Source: Leptasterias polaris (lineage: Eukaryota; Echinodermata; Asteroidea; Forcipulatida; Asteriidae). From it: a stretch of DNA of 64,000 nt. The notes beneath the pieces were generated by a model. It was not told where the DNA came from and searched no databases. It saw only the letters and a list, made by a program, of their open reading frames with translations. The stretch spans positions 248,001-312,000 of the forward strand of contig JAZGTN010000217.1 in NCBI GenBank assembly GCA_037783415.1. The letters are read 5' to 3'. The translations under genes and the position numbers were made by a program. Numbering within the stretch: the first letter of the stretch is position 1; the number at the start of each line of letters is the position of its first letter. This document shows, in pieces, positions 44,850-54,985 of this stretch.

Positions 44850-46080
44850 CTGACTGATTTATTTGTTTGCATTCTTTTAAAGTATAGTTTTATTGTTATT
44901 ACAAATTCTGTAGGAGCATTCACTGACGTTTTCTCATAGACATCAGGACAAGAAAAACACAAGAAACTTTTAAAGAATCCATCACAATAATTACAATGTT
45001 GCTTTGTATATCAAAACCATGAAAAAATGTAAAATTTTAAGCATAAAAGTTTTCTTTGTGCTTCATGCTTTGACTTTGGTTTAATTTTATGAAATGGAGA
45101 CCATTTCAAAGACCTTTAAAACAATGAAAATTTAGTTTTTAGGTTCTCTATGTATACTTTTATAAGTTTTGAGATTTGTCTTTATATATCAAAGACTAAC
45201 CACAAGCTCCGAAAAGTTATATTTTTTTGTAAGTCAACACCAAATATTGTTCCAACTTCCAATCCATGTGTGAGTGTTGAGTTGACATGGAATTCCCCCG
45301 GCCCGTAAATCATAATTTTGAAAATTTGCCACGTTTTTTGTTTAAATACTGGGATAAGATGGGACAGATTTTAGTTTTTAGATTTTAGTTTTTAGATAAT
45401 ATAAATTGAATTTAACCCTAATCTGTCATGTGGGCTTTCTACTACTGAAGGTTAGATTGTAACATTTTAATGAAATTTCAAGGGTTTTTAGATACTAAAA
45501 CTTTACTTTTCCTGCCAACCCCCCCCCCCCCTTGAGTCACAATGGGATGCATGCACTGTAATGACGGGTGAAAGAAATTTTTTAGTGGGATATTGAAAAT
45601 TAATGTGGGTCAAATTGGGGCAAGTGACAAAAATTGCATGACCTTTACTAGTAGTAGTAGTAATACTACTACAATATAACTGTCCGGAGTTTTTAGTGTG
45701 AAAACTAGGTTTTAAAAAACCTGTTTTTAAACAAAATTATATTATTCAACAATAATTTACACCTTTGAGCATTTTAAAAACAAATCTGTTTACAGTTTTA
45801 TTTCAAACAATTATTAAATGCGTCCCAATCCCATTTTACCCCTACCGTGATAGGTTGTTGATATTACTAGTTGTTGACAAATTGGCTCATTTTACCCCAA
45901 TAAAATAACAACTGGGGTTGTACGGGACAAATAACAAAAAATATCCAGATATAAAATATTTCTGCATTCGGTCAGCCGACAGTAATATCATTTCTGATAT
46001 TGTGCTCACAAAATGGGACAAGTGCTGTTGTAAAGACATCTTGACAGTCTTTCAAAAATACCCATGGACAAATGATGACC
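44850..46080. other. P-like element interior, nothing recognised
   Basis: AT-rich, with no domain-bearing open frame, no inverted ends and no tandem repeat apart from short GTAGTAGTA and C-run tracts (45519-45531). A degraded transposase could be hidden here. Confidence 0.35.
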
Positions 46081-46119
46081 CGCACCCTGTTGTATGATAA
46101 GTTGACGACGTGCTGGTAA

Positions 46120-46154
46120 TACCATGGAGGTAGGAGATTCCTACCTCCATGGTA
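46120..46154. repeat. Near-perfect palindrome in the P-like element
   Basis: Arms TACCATGGAGGTAGGA and TCCTACCTCCATGGTA around the loop GAT. The arm sequence also lies within both inverted ends of the element (about 41811-41829 and 46552-46566), so it may be an internal transposase-binding site or the scar of a nested short element. Confidence 0.75.
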
Positions 46155-46706
46155 ATACTCACGCTAATAATAATAGAAAAAGAAAACAGTAAAAGGGCGA
46201 CCTCCAGCAGTGTGCCAGACAGACTACATATGGACGAAACTATTTTTGCAGAAAGGGGGTTTGCAAGAAATAGTTTGGTAAATGCACTGTCCCATCGCCC
46301 CCGTGTCCCATATTGTCCGGGACTCGTGTACCCCGGCCCAGTTGGAAAAGTTTCGTATCCGGCCGCCACATAAGGGATTTATTTGTTAATTTTTTTTAAT
46401 GGATTCTAAACCTAATATCCCTTTTTAAAATAATTATTCTTGGGGAATTGGAGCTAAAACGCAAAATTCAAGCGCACATTAAAGACTAGAGCACCGTAAA
46501 ACATTTATTTCAAACGAAATATCATGTAAAGTAGGCCTAATCCTACTCAAACCATGGAAGTAGGAATGCTTCAACGCACACAGAATGCCCGCTCACGTGG
46601 CTTCTTGTGAGTAGTAAAATGGCCGCTGCGTCATCGCGCGTGCTTCACGGCTGTGTGCACAGCGTATGCGTCGAAGCGCTATCCAGTCAGTATATAGAGA
46701 TCAGTG

Positions 46707-46925
46707 CACCAGACCCATTTGAAAATTGGGCACACCAGACCCAATTAATAGTTGGGCACACCATACCCATTTAATAGTTGGGCACACCAGACCCATTTAA
46801 TAGTTGGGCACACCAGACCCATTTGAAAGTTGGGCACACCAGACCCATTTAATAGTTGGGCACACCAGACCCATTTGAAAGTTGGGCACACCAGACCCAT
46901 TTGAAAGTTGGGCACACCTGACCCA
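46707..46925 (+). repeat. 26-bp minisatellite, right part
   Basis: Continues the 41541-41708 array after the transposon, with about eight further units of GGGCACACCAGACCCATTTG type. Confidence 0.85.
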
Positions 46926-46929
46926 TTCA

Positions 46930-47545
46930 AACACACAAGTAGAAGCGTGACTAATGTCAAACTACAAACTTACTGAGCAGTTACACCTGTAACTATGTGT
47001 AACAACTTTGGGCAAGCCATGCCAACAAAATATTGAATGAAGAAATTCTTTCAATATCAATTCAAAAAGCCTGTAATGATAAAGCACAATAAAACAATTT
47101 TTTACACAATAAACCCAGAAAGGCCCACCGCTTATACATATGGTTGGAATGACCCCTGGTAAACATAACAGGGCGCCAAAGCCTATTAAATGTAAACTTA
47201 GTTGCCTGACAAGTACATGTATTAAAAAACTCAAAGTAAAATTAGGTTAAATTACCTAATAACAAAATGACCGTTATGATACAACCCTCCCAATTGATCC
47301 TGTGTCTGAAAACCTTTCCCGCCCCAAAAATGCCAGCGTTAGGCTGAGTTGGGGATGGAGGTGGGTGATAAAGCATGATGGAGCTCACTTAGATGTGACC
47401 TCCATGAATAGCTGTGACAAAGTGAGACAAATTTCTAACAAAAACATAAGATTAGATGCTGATTGGATGCAAGTTGAAACCTTCCTCCTATTGGCTATTA
47501 AAGGAGCCAATCAGAGCAACTACCACTGAGCCCAGATTGGTTAAA
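46930..47545. other. Intron, nothing recognised
   Basis: Unique AT-rich sequence within the putative large intron. No exon or repeat could be supported. Confidence 0.35.
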
Positions 47546-47549
47546 ATAC

Positions 47550-47870
47550 CAGGATCTGATTGGTCCACAGAACCTGATCTTGGATCCTTGTTTTGTCATG
47601 AAATTGTCAATGGGATTTTATGTGTTAAATGTTCTCCATAAGAACTGTGCGTAGCATCAATGTAGGTAAACTTACAAGACACCAGCATCTGATTGGTCAA
47701 CAGATCTTGAGCTTGGATCCTTGTTTTGACACAAATTTGTCAATGGGATTTTATGTGTTAAATGTTCTCCATAAGAACTGTGCATGGCATCAATGTAGGT
47801 CAACTTACAAGACATACCAGCATCTGATTGGTCAACAGATCTTGAGCTTGGATCCAACCACTGTAGCTAA
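47550..47870 (+). repeat. 132-bp tandem repeat (about 2.5 copies)
   Basis: A block containing CAGCATCTGATTGGTC, TTGAGCTTGGATCC and AATGTTCTCCATAAGAACTG recurs at about 132-134 bp (47580, 47712, 47846). ATTGGTC is an inverted CCAAT-box-like word in each copy. Confidence 0.75.
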
Positions 47871-47950
47871 GAATAAGGCATTTGATCACTGAATGATAAA
47901 ATGTGTTATCCGTTCACTCTCATGTATGTCTGTTTGATTGTTGCATATTT

Positions 47951-48030
47951 TGGCCAAATAAATAATAACAATAATAATAACTAGATATAAATTTTTGTTA
48001 CATAACAAAAACAAGGTGTTTGGCATGAAA
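47951..48030 (-). mobile_element. Helentron-like terminus next to AAT repeat
   Basis: CTAG at 47981-47984, hairpin ATTTTTGTTA..TAACAAAAAC and AAGGTGTTTGG, directly abutting an AATAATAATAA run. The rest of this element to the right is not clearly delimited (48030-48355 shows no repeat I recognise). Confidence 0.5.
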
Positions 48031-48357
48031 TTCAAATCTGGGATGCTACTCATATCAGCTTGTCAGCTTGGTTTTAAGCTTGACTAAGCATTTAAATGCT
48101 GTGTATAAAAATCTGGTAAAACTGCAACTTTAAGGAGCCCGGCTTGAACTCAATCTTGCAATATACCCATGTCTTTTACTTTAGAAGCAAAAAAATAATG
48201 CTCCAGCACATATTTTTAAATTGGGCCCCATGAGTGCAAAACACAACATTGCAAATTCATTGTAAACTTGCAAATGCGCTGTTAACGTTGAAGATCGTTG
48301 TTGCGTTATACGCATGTTTTCTGCTTAGTATTATTTTAAAATGCCGATTAATAGATA

Positions 48358-48447
48358 TACGTTGGCTTTCATCTTGAAAAGCGATGATGTTCACGCGAAG
48401 GATACGTTGGCTTTCATCTTGAAAAGCGATGATGTTCACGCGAAGCT
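48358..48447 (+). repeat. 45-bp direct duplication
   Basis: TACGTTGGCTTTCATCTTGA…GTTCACGCGAAG occurs twice in a row, followed by CTTACC. Confidence 0.8.
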
Positions 48448-48556
48448 TACCGTTTTATTCATCGTGTCGCACCGATAAACACTTCCGTAAGTGCCGGTCT
48501 GAAACGCCCTTCACAAGCGGATGTCGCGTCCCATGCTTCTCGGTGTGTGATCAAAA
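48430..48556 (-). repeat. Repeat related to 17798-17944, upper half
   Basis: GCTTACCGTTTTATTCATCG…GCTTCTCGGTGTGTGATC is the diverged inverse of the candidate exon at 17798-17944. It continues at 55692 (CATAACCAATGTTTG) after removal of the retrotransposon, which proves the nested order. Confidence 0.7.
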
Positions 48557-48785
48557 TGTGGAGGCAGTAGTAGCGATGCTGCGTTTTCGTTTATTTAAGT
48601 TCGCGTGCAGAATGGGGAGGGCGCCACCATGTGACGGAGTTGAGTTATGCCATCTTCCCGCCTCCGTCACTGGTCGTTGCTATCCGACCATTATTTGCAG
48701 ACAATAAAGCAAGTCAATCTGAATCCACTGGTAGTCCAACGCCTTTAATTTATTCGAGGTACTGGGCTACTAAAACCCCTCCACA
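48557..48785 (+). repeat. 5' LTR
   Basis: Bounded by the inverted TGTGGAGG…CCTCCACA. Contains a TTATTTAAG TATA-like word near 48592 and AATAAA at 48703-48708, which may serve as promoter element and polyadenylation signal. Confidence 0.92.
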
Positions 48786-48787
48786 TG

Positions 48788-48806
48788 TGTCAGAAGTGGG
48801 ATTGAC
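48788..48806 (+). other. Primer-binding site (tRNA-Leu-like)
   Basis: TGTCAGAAGTGGGATTG starts two bases after the LTR. It is complementary to a tRNA 3' end of the form AATCCCACTTCTGACA, as in eukaryotic leucine tRNAs. The CCA complement is not present. Confidence 0.6.
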
Positions 48807-48980
48807 TTGGCTAGCAATTTAAAAGTTAATATCAATTTTTAGAGTGACTGGAGGCCGGGAGTGGTGTGAAGAGCACAATTATTTAGAGGAAAAATAAAAA
48901 AATAAAAAAATAAAACATCCAAGAAGCAATATTCTACAGATCTGTCTTCAAAAACTTGAAAAAGTTGACGGAGTGGCAAC

Positions 48981-50204
48981 ATGACATCCATCAGAGTACA
49001 GAAGGGTGACGAAAAGATTGTGCGGTTTGCCCTAGTAGGGGATAAGCTTCCATTTGACACTCTACATGGCTACTTCAAAAATGCAGTCAGCCTTACACAT
49101 ACAGAAGGTAGTGATGACATCATTCTACCAATTGTTGACAACATGATTTTGCCCTATGACGATGATTGGGGTGACGAGGTATACAAAGTGATTGAAAAAG
49201 AACAGTCTGAGACCAAACCCCCTGTTCCACTGACCCAACCGACTCAAGTAGTCATGGCTCCAGACAGAAAAATTCCAACTTTCGAGGGTAGAGACGACTC
49301 TAATGGTAAATCGGTTCCAGTTGATGAGTTTGTAACGGCTATCAAGTATGCCTTTGAGCGTTACAGCATCCCTGAGGACCAGAGAGGTCAATTTCTTCTG
49401 GACTTTTTGAAAGCTGGTCCCAAGATCGAAGTGCGATCACTACTTTCCGGAGGAAAGAAGGTAGAAGAAGCTCTGACTTACCTCAAGACATCCTATGGTG
49501 AGCCACTCACAAGCGGTGAGCTCCAACGCCAGTTTCTAGAACGCCGCCAAACACGTGGTGAGTCGGTCCGCCAGTTTGGCATTGAACTGGAAAGGTTATT
49601 CCACAGGCTGAAGAAAAAGGACCCTGGTCTGTACAAAAATCCCGAAGTCATAATAAGGGAGCAGTTTGTTGATGGCATCGAGGCAGAGGGGCTCCGCCAC
49701 TCTTGTAGAGATTTGCTGGACCGTAATGCTGACATCTCCTTCAGTTGCCTCAAAGATTGGGCGATAAAAAGAACAGAACGTGAGCAAGTACACCTTGATG
49801 TATCCAGGCAACGCACAACCATTTCTTCAATACAGACTAGAGAAGATGACTCCGTCAAGAGACTAGAAAGTCAGATGAAGATGGTGATGAACAGACTTGA
49901 TGCAATGTCGGCCATGCCCCAGAGAGTGGTGCCAACATACTATCCGGGTGAGCAGTCCCGCCACACACCGGTTCACCAATTCAACATGACCAGAGTGCCA
50001 CCTGAAGCTGTGATGGACTGGCCAAAGAGTAACCAAAATTTCCAGTCGGGTGCAGCAATGACCTCAAAGTGCTACAATTGTGGCCAGCCAGGCCACTTTT
50101 CTCGTGACTGTCCAGCCCCACGTCGTCGTATACCAGTCTCCTTCAAACCAATCAAGTGCCACCTACCACACCTACAACACAACTCCTGCCACTACACGCC
50201 ATGA
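48981..50204 (+). CDS. gag: Retrotransposon Gag polyprotein
   Basis: 407 residues from ATG 48981 (context CAACATGA). The N-terminal 80 residues are acidic and could adopt a PB1-like fold (inference only). The middle is a helical capsid-type region (PVDEFVTAIKYAFERYSIPE, GGKKVEEALTYLKTSYGEP, LQRQFLERRQTRGESVRQFG), as in Gypsy retrotransposon gag domains. A CCHC zinc knuckle, CYNCGQPGHFSRDC, lies at 50070-50111. It assembles the virus-like particle and packages RNA. The frame ends at TGA (50202-50204). The same frame is open beyond it into protease, so readthrough is possible. Confidence 0.92.
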   Translation: MTSIRVQKGDEKIVRFALVGDKLPFDTLHGYFKNAVSLTHTEGSDDIILPIVDNMILPYDDDWGDEVYKVIEKEQSETKPPVPLTQPTQVVMAPDRKIPTFEGRDDSNGKSVPVDEFVTAIKYAFERYSIPEDQRGQFLLDFLKAGPKIEVRSLLSGGKKVEEALTYLKTSYGEPLTSGELQRQFLERRQTRGESVRQFGIELERLFHRLKKKDPGLYKNPEVIIREQFVDGIEAEGLRHSCRDLLDRNADISFSCLKDWAIKRTEREQVHLDVSRQRTTISSIQTREDDSVKRLESQMKMVMNRLDAMSAMPQRVVPTYYPGEQSRHTPVHQFNMTRVPPEAVMDWPKSNQNFQSGAAMTSKCYNCGQPGHFSRDCPAPRRRIPVSFKPIKCHLPHLQHNSCHYTP

Positions 50205-50870
50205 GCAAAGTGGAATGAACCGAGTGACGGGAAACTAACTCCCTCTACTGTGTCGAGCCAGGCAGCGAGAGGGGAAAGTAAAGGCTCTATGGACTGTACT
50301 GCAAAGGAATTTACGACAAAGGCAACAGCTGACTGTTTCACTGTAGACGCATTATTTGGCGGAGTGCAGGTGCCTTGTCTTCTAGATACAGGATCGATGG
50401 TTACCACCATAACCCTTGATTACTACAACAAACATTTCAAAACACGCGGTATACAATTGGAAAATGTTCCAGAGTATTTTCAACTGCTATCAGCGAACGG
50501 TACCGCCATACCCTACATTGGCCTTTTCGAAACTGACATTACAGTCCTCAGACACAACATTCCATCGCGGATGGTGTTGGTAATTGAAGACACCCGGACA
50601 TCTGCCTTAACACCAGCCATTTTAGGAATGAACGTCCTGAAAGAGTGTTGGGACAATTTAGTGACCCCACAGGGACAGGCGCAATTGAAGAAGTTGGAAC
50701 AACACGGAAACCACAAAGTGTGGGAGAGAGCCATGCAAGCAGTTCATAAACGTGTAAAGTTTACTGCGAATCAAGGCCAAATCAGTAGAGCTTATCTCCT
50801 TCGAGGCCCTGCATTATTAGTCCCCGCTAGACAGATGATCATCCTGCTTGCCGTGGCCCGGACAACATGA
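50205..50870 (+). CDS. pro: Retrotransposon aspartic protease
   Basis: Same frame as gag, open directly after the gag TGA to TGA at 50868-50870. The first in-frame ATG is at 50289. The aspartic protease active site reads LLDTGSMVT (Asp at 50385). A second conserved region (ALTPAILGMNVLKECW) corresponds to the ILG motif near the C-terminus of retropepsins. With no ATG near the start, expression probably needs stop-codon readthrough from gag. A point mutation creating the stop is the alternative. Confidence 0.85.
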   Translation, partial: AKWNEPSDGKLTPSTVSSQAARGESKGSMDCTAKEFTTKATADCFTVDALFGGVQVPCLLDTGSMVTTITLDYYNKHFKTRGIQLENVPEYFQLLSANGTAIPYIGLFETDITVLRHNIPSRMVLVIEDTRTSALTPAILGMNVLKECWDNLVTPQGQAQLKKLEQHGNHKVWERAMQAVHKRVKFTANQGQISRAYLLRGPALLVPARQMIILLAVARTT

Positions 50871-53800
50871 CATATGCAGCAGTATTAGAACCTGGGGAGT
50901 CGTCTAACCTACCCAGCAGTATTCAGTTGAGCAGATCCTTAGTTAGCGTTTCTGAGGGCAAATTCTTCATCGCCATAGCAAATGATTCAGACCAAGATGT
51001 TATTCTTCCAGGGCACACCTGCATTGGCAACCTGTACAATGGAGAGCAGGTTACAACAAATGATGACATTGAAGACTGCTCGACAAACCAAGATTGTGTG
51101 CACTGTGCCTCCGTGTCTGCATCTGTAGTTCATGAGAATACACCGTCGCCATTGCGAGATACTCTCAAGTTGAGTAATCAATTATCCCATGATGAAATGT
51201 TCAGATTTGAACAGCTGCTCCAGAGATACGACAGCGTTTTCTCAAAGAACGATGGAGACATAGGCTATACTGAAACTATCAAACATCGCATTGATACAAA
51301 TGACACTCCCCCGATAAGACAGAGATACCGTTCACTCCCACCCTCGCAGTACCAGGAAGTCAGGGCTCACATCCGGGAACTGCTTGAGAAAGGGATCATA
51401 AGAGAGAGTACCAGCCCCTGGGCCTCCCCTATTGTGGTGGTGCGGAAGAAGGATCACTCAATTCGCTTGTGTATAGACTACAGAAGACTGAATAGCGTGA
51501 CATCAAAGAATGCCTTCCCTTTGCCTCGTATCAATGAATCTCTACAAGCCCTTGGGAATGCGAAGTACTTTAGCACTATGGATCTCACTTCAGGATTCTA
51601 TCAAGTAGCCATGGCAGAAAGCGACATTGAGAAGACAGCCTTCACTACCCCTTTTGGACTCTGGGAATACACCCGCATGCCCTTTGGGCTATGTAATAGC
51701 CCAGCCACGTTTCAAAGGCTCATGCAACGCTGTCTTGGGGATCAAGCACTCCAGAGCCTCCTCATCTATCTTGATGACATTATTGTGTTTTCTACGTCAT
51801 TTGATGAACACCTTGAACGGCTGGAGTTGGTGTTCACTCGACTGCAACAGTACGGCCTCAAGGTCAAACCAGTAAAATGCTCCTTTTTCCAAACAGAAGT
51901 GAGGTACTTGGGTCATTTAATCGTGGCAGGAGAGGGGATCAAACCAGATCCAGAAAAGACAGCGGTTGTACAAGGTTGGCCCCAGCCGACCACCGTCACA
52001 GAGTTACGGTCCTTCCTGGGTTTTACAGGTTTCTTCCGGAAGTTCATTCGGCAGTATTCAATCATTGCCTCTCCATTATTCCTCTACCTTAAGGGCTCAA
52101 CAGGAAAAGGGAAGACAACCAAATCCTGTCGGAAGATCGAACTAAATGAGGCTGCTAAGTTAGCGTTCTCGACTCTCAAGGAAAGACTTACAGAGAAACC
52201 AGTGCTGCAGTTTGCCGACTTCAACTGCCCATTCATTGTGGAGACAGATGCTAGTTTGTCAGGTTTAGGAGCAGTACTGTCCCAGCGACGAGAGGATGGA
52301 TCAAAGGCAGTCATCGCATATGCCTCTAGAACCCTTCGCCCTGCCGAACGAAACGACAGAAATTATTCTGCCTTCAAATTGGAACTTCTGGCCGTTCGAT
52401 GGGCAGTTTGCCAATCCTTCAAGGATTATCTTATGGGCACACAATGTACTATCTACACGGACCACAATCCACTGAAGTACTTAGACACGGCCAATCTCAG
52501 CGCCACTGAAATGCGATGGGTTCAACAGTTGTCCGCATTCAATTATCAACTGGAGTACCGACCAGGAAAGACCAACCAGGCCCCAGATGCCCTATCTCGA
52601 CTAAAGCGTACACCTACCAGTGAACCAACTGCTGCATCAGATGCTCCGCAGGTAGGACCAGAGATAGAAGTTTCATCATGTGCGGTTCAAGCCCTGAACG
52701 GCTCTAATCAGTGTGGCTCTGACACACCCGTGACTCTCCTTCATCAGATTAGAGTAAAACAGAGCGACGGGAGTCGCTGTCTTCCAGGCTACACGCCCTC
52801 AGATCTGAAATCCCTTCAGGGTGAGGACATCATCTTGAACAGAATTTTGATATACCTTTGGAGAGGCCAAAAACCTACTCATGAAGAGAGACAAACTCAT
52901 CCAATGGAGGTATCAGCCATCCTGAAACACTGGAAGCAACTTGTATTTAGAGATGGGGTACTCTACCGCTCTTCCATTCTCCAGGGACGGCAATGTGAAC
53001 GCTTGGTGGTTCCAGCTCGACTACGAGAAGTGGTCTTGAGTTCCTTTCATGATGATGGGGGACACTTTGGCCCAAGACGGACGCTCAAACTGATTCAGCC
53101 GCTGTTTTTCTGGCCAGGTATGGGAGACTCGGTCCAAGCGTGGTGCAAAAAATGTGAACGGTGTACGATAGGAAAGAAACCCAACCGCCAGACAAAACCA
53201 CGCATGGGAACTCTAAGGGCAACGGCGCCCCTGGAAGTGGTCTCAATGGACTTTACAGTATTGGAACGATCAACCAGTGGACATGAGAACGTGTTGGTAC
53301 TTACAGATGTTTTTACAAAATTTGCTTGGGCGATACCGACAAAGAACCAACGCGCAGAAACTGTTGCCAAATGCTTAGTTAAACATGTCATTACACCATT
53401 CGGAGCTCCACTAAGGCTGCACTCTGACAATGGGAAATGTTTCGAGGCCCAAGTCATTAAAGAACTGTGTAACCTGTATGGCATCGGCCGCTCGCACACC
53501 ACCCCATACCACCCTCAGGGCAATGGTCAATGCGAGCGGTTCAACCGCACACTGCACAATCTGCTAGTCACACTGCCAACTGACAAAAAGCTAAAATGGA
53601 CAGAGTACCTCCCACAGTTGGTATCCATGTATAACAATACAGTCCATTCAATTACCGGATACGAGCCATTCTTCTTACTTTTTGGGAGAACGGCCCGCCT
53701 ACCACAACATCTGAGCCTGGGAGTAGACCCGCCCCAAGTTGAGGGGGTCAACGTTCATCAGTATGTGAAGAAGCATGGCCAACAACTGGACTTAGCACGC

Positions 53801-54985
53801 AAGGCTGCAGTAAGAAACCTTGATAAAGCGTCGGAGGCTCGACGGGCTGCTCACGAAAAAGATGTGTTTGAGCGACCCTTACACACTGGGGAGTATGTAC
53901 TGATCAGAGACCGCACCCATTATGGCAGAGCCAAGATCCAGAATTTCTGGGAGGAGACGCCATATCTAGTCGTGGGACAGCCCTTTGAGGGTCAACCAGT
54001 GTATGCTATCCGTAATGCATCTGGCACTAAGAAAGTCTTGCATCGGAGCGAATTGAAACACTGCCCGTGGTATGTAACCCCATCAACAGGAGAACCAATT
54101 AATTTTGATGGGACTACTACTGATGTAACCGATACCAACCAAAGCTCATCCACAGGCAGTGAGACTGATTGGGGATTTACACTTACCCGACCAACGCAGA
54201 AACCAATCGCCCCATTAATCCCAAGCTCTGACATGGAGGAGGAGCTTCAAACAATTACTGACACTGCTCCACCGATCCATGAATCTGCTTCCGTCCCTGA
54301 GAGCACTGACACTGCTTCACCGATCCATGAATCTGCTTCCGTCCCTGAGAGCACTGACACTGCTTCACCGATCCATGAATCTGCTTCCGTCCCTGAGAGC
54401 ACTGACACTGCTTCACCGATCCATGAATCTGCTTCCGTTCCTGAGAGCATTGACACATCTTCAACGATCCATGACTCTGCTTCCGTTCCTGAGCCCCAGA
54501 GGATCACCACCCACCGGGATGCCCTTAGTAGTAATCCAGTGACACTACCGCCAACCAAAGCTAGCATTGCCGGGTCACTGGATGGATCTGAGGTGCCCAG
54601 TGGTCATCAGATGCACTCTTCTTCTGGTACCATTCAGCCTGAACTTGCCACTGTTCCTGAGCAACACGAGCCACAGGAGATTACAATTTCCCGAGATGTC
54701 CTTGTGGATTACCCAAAGACACTACCCCCAACCAGTACTGCCAGACTACCCGATGAATTTGCAATGTCCAGTAGTTCCCAGATGCATTCTTCGTCTGATA
54801 CTGTTGAGCCTGGAGACCAAGCTGCTGTTGGTGGAAGGAGGCCTCGTCGATCTAGCCGAACTACTAAAGGGAAGCCGCCTAATCGATACCAGTTTAGCAG
54901 CGTGATGAGACTACTGAACCAGGTGAGCAGATTGGCCACCCAAACAAACTCTGACTCTGATTCCGAAAGTGACACTGGATGGTAG
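50867..54985 (+). CDS. pol: Retrotransposon Pol: RT, RNase H, integrase
   Basis: 1372 residues if started at ATG 50867, which overlaps the protease stop as ATGA (-1 frame). The pol frame is open from 50831, so a -1 frameshift in a 40-nt overlap is also possible. Reverse transcriptase spans about residues 150-330 with YLDD at 301-304. RNase H begins near ETDAS (459) with the TDHNPL block. The integrase has an H-x-H/C-x2-C zinc region (about 727-763) and catalytic D795, D854 and E890 (D,D-35-E). No chromodomain is recognised. The C-terminal 240 residues are Ser/Thr/Pro-rich with an 18-residue tandem repeat, an unusual tail for the family. Confidence 0.93.
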   Translation: MTYAAVLEPGESSNLPSSIQLSRSLVSVSEGKFFIAIANDSDQDVILPGHTCIGNLYNGEQVTTNDDIEDCSTNQDCVHCASVSASVVHENTPSPLRDTLKLSNQLSHDEMFRFEQLLQRYDSVFSKNDGDIGYTETIKHRIDTNDTPPIRQRYRSLPPSQYQEVRAHIRELLEKGIIRESTSPWASPIVVVRKKDHSIRLCIDYRRLNSVTSKNAFPLPRINESLQALGNAKYFSTMDLTSGFYQVAMAESDIEKTAFTTPFGLWEYTRMPFGLCNSPATFQRLMQRCLGDQALQSLLIYLDDIIVFSTSFDEHLERLELVFTRLQQYGLKVKPVKCSFFQTEVRYLGHLIVAGEGIKPDPEKTAVVQGWPQPTTVTELRSFLGFTGFFRKFIRQYSIIASPLFLYLKGSTGKGKTTKSCRKIELNEAAKLAFSTLKERLTEKPVLQFADFNCPFIVETDASLSGLGAVLSQRREDGSKAVIAYASRTLRPAERNDRNYSAFKLELLAVRWAVCQSFKDYLMGTQCTIYTDHNPLKYLDTANLSATEMRWVQQLSAFNYQLEYRPGKTNQAPDALSRLKRTPTSEPTAASDAPQVGPEIEVSSCAVQALNGSNQCGSDTPVTLLHQIRVKQSDGSRCLPGYTPSDLKSLQGEDIILNRILIYLWRGQKPTHEERQTHPMEVSAILKHWKQLVFRDGVLYRSSILQGRQCERLVVPARLREVVLSSFHDDGGHFGPRRTLKLIQPLFFWPGMGDSVQAWCKKCERCTIGKKPNRQTKPRMGTLRATAPLEVVSMDFTVLERSTSGHENVLVLTDVFTKFAWAIPTKNQRAETVAKCLVKHVITPFGAPLRLHSDNGKCFEAQVIKELCNLYGIGRSHTTPYHPQGNGQCERFNRTLHNLLVTLPTDKKLKWTEYLPQLVSMYNNTVHSITGYEPFFLLFGRTARLPQHLSLGVDPPQVEGVNVHQYVKKHGQQLDLARKAAVRNLDKASEARRAAHEKDVFERPLHTGEYVLIRDRTHYGRAKIQNFWEETPYLVVGQPFEGQPVYAIRNASGTKKVLHRSELKHCPWYVTPSTGEPINFDGTTTDVTDTNQSSSTGSETDWGFTLTRPTQKPIAPLIPSSDMEEELQTITDTAPPIHESASVPESTDTASPIHESASVPESTDTASPIHESASVPESTDTASPIHESASVPESIDTSSTIHDSASVPEPQRITTHRDALSSNPVTLPPTKASIAGSLDGSEVPSGHQMHSSSGTIQPELATVPEQHEPQEITISRDVLVDYPKTLPPTSTARLPDEFAMSSSSQMHSSSDTVEPGDQAAVGGRRPRRSSRTTKGKPPNRYQFSSVMRLLNQVSRLATQTNSDSDSESDTGW
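54254..54490 (+). repeat. 54-bp tandem repeat in pol tail
   Basis: About four copies of a 54-bp unit encode ESTDTASPIHESASVP-type peptides, with a fifth more diverged. The period is a multiple of three, so the frame is kept. The last copies differ (SIDTSSTIHDSASV). Confidence 0.9.

Larger units (their letters stand above)
41709..46706. mobile_element. P-element-like DNA transposon (4998 bp)
   Basis: Inverted ends begin CACTGATCTCTA and end with the mirrored TAGAGATCAGTG. Homology continues inward through ACTGACTGGATAGCGCTTCG (left) and its inverse (right), then GGCCGCCAT/ATGGCCGC and CCTACCTCCATGGT. The element is flanked by the perfect 8-bp duplication CACCAGAC (41701-41708 and 46707-46714). 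A THAP zinc-finger exon lies inside. The 8-bp duplication plus THAP fits the P superfamily; hAT elements also make 8-bp duplications. The catalytic part of a transposase is not recognisable, so this copy is probably non-autonomous. Confidence 0.7.

Noticed and set aside
53095..53502. Minus-strand frame inside pol (135 codons)
   Set aside because: It is a shadow of the integrase coding sequence on the opposite strand.
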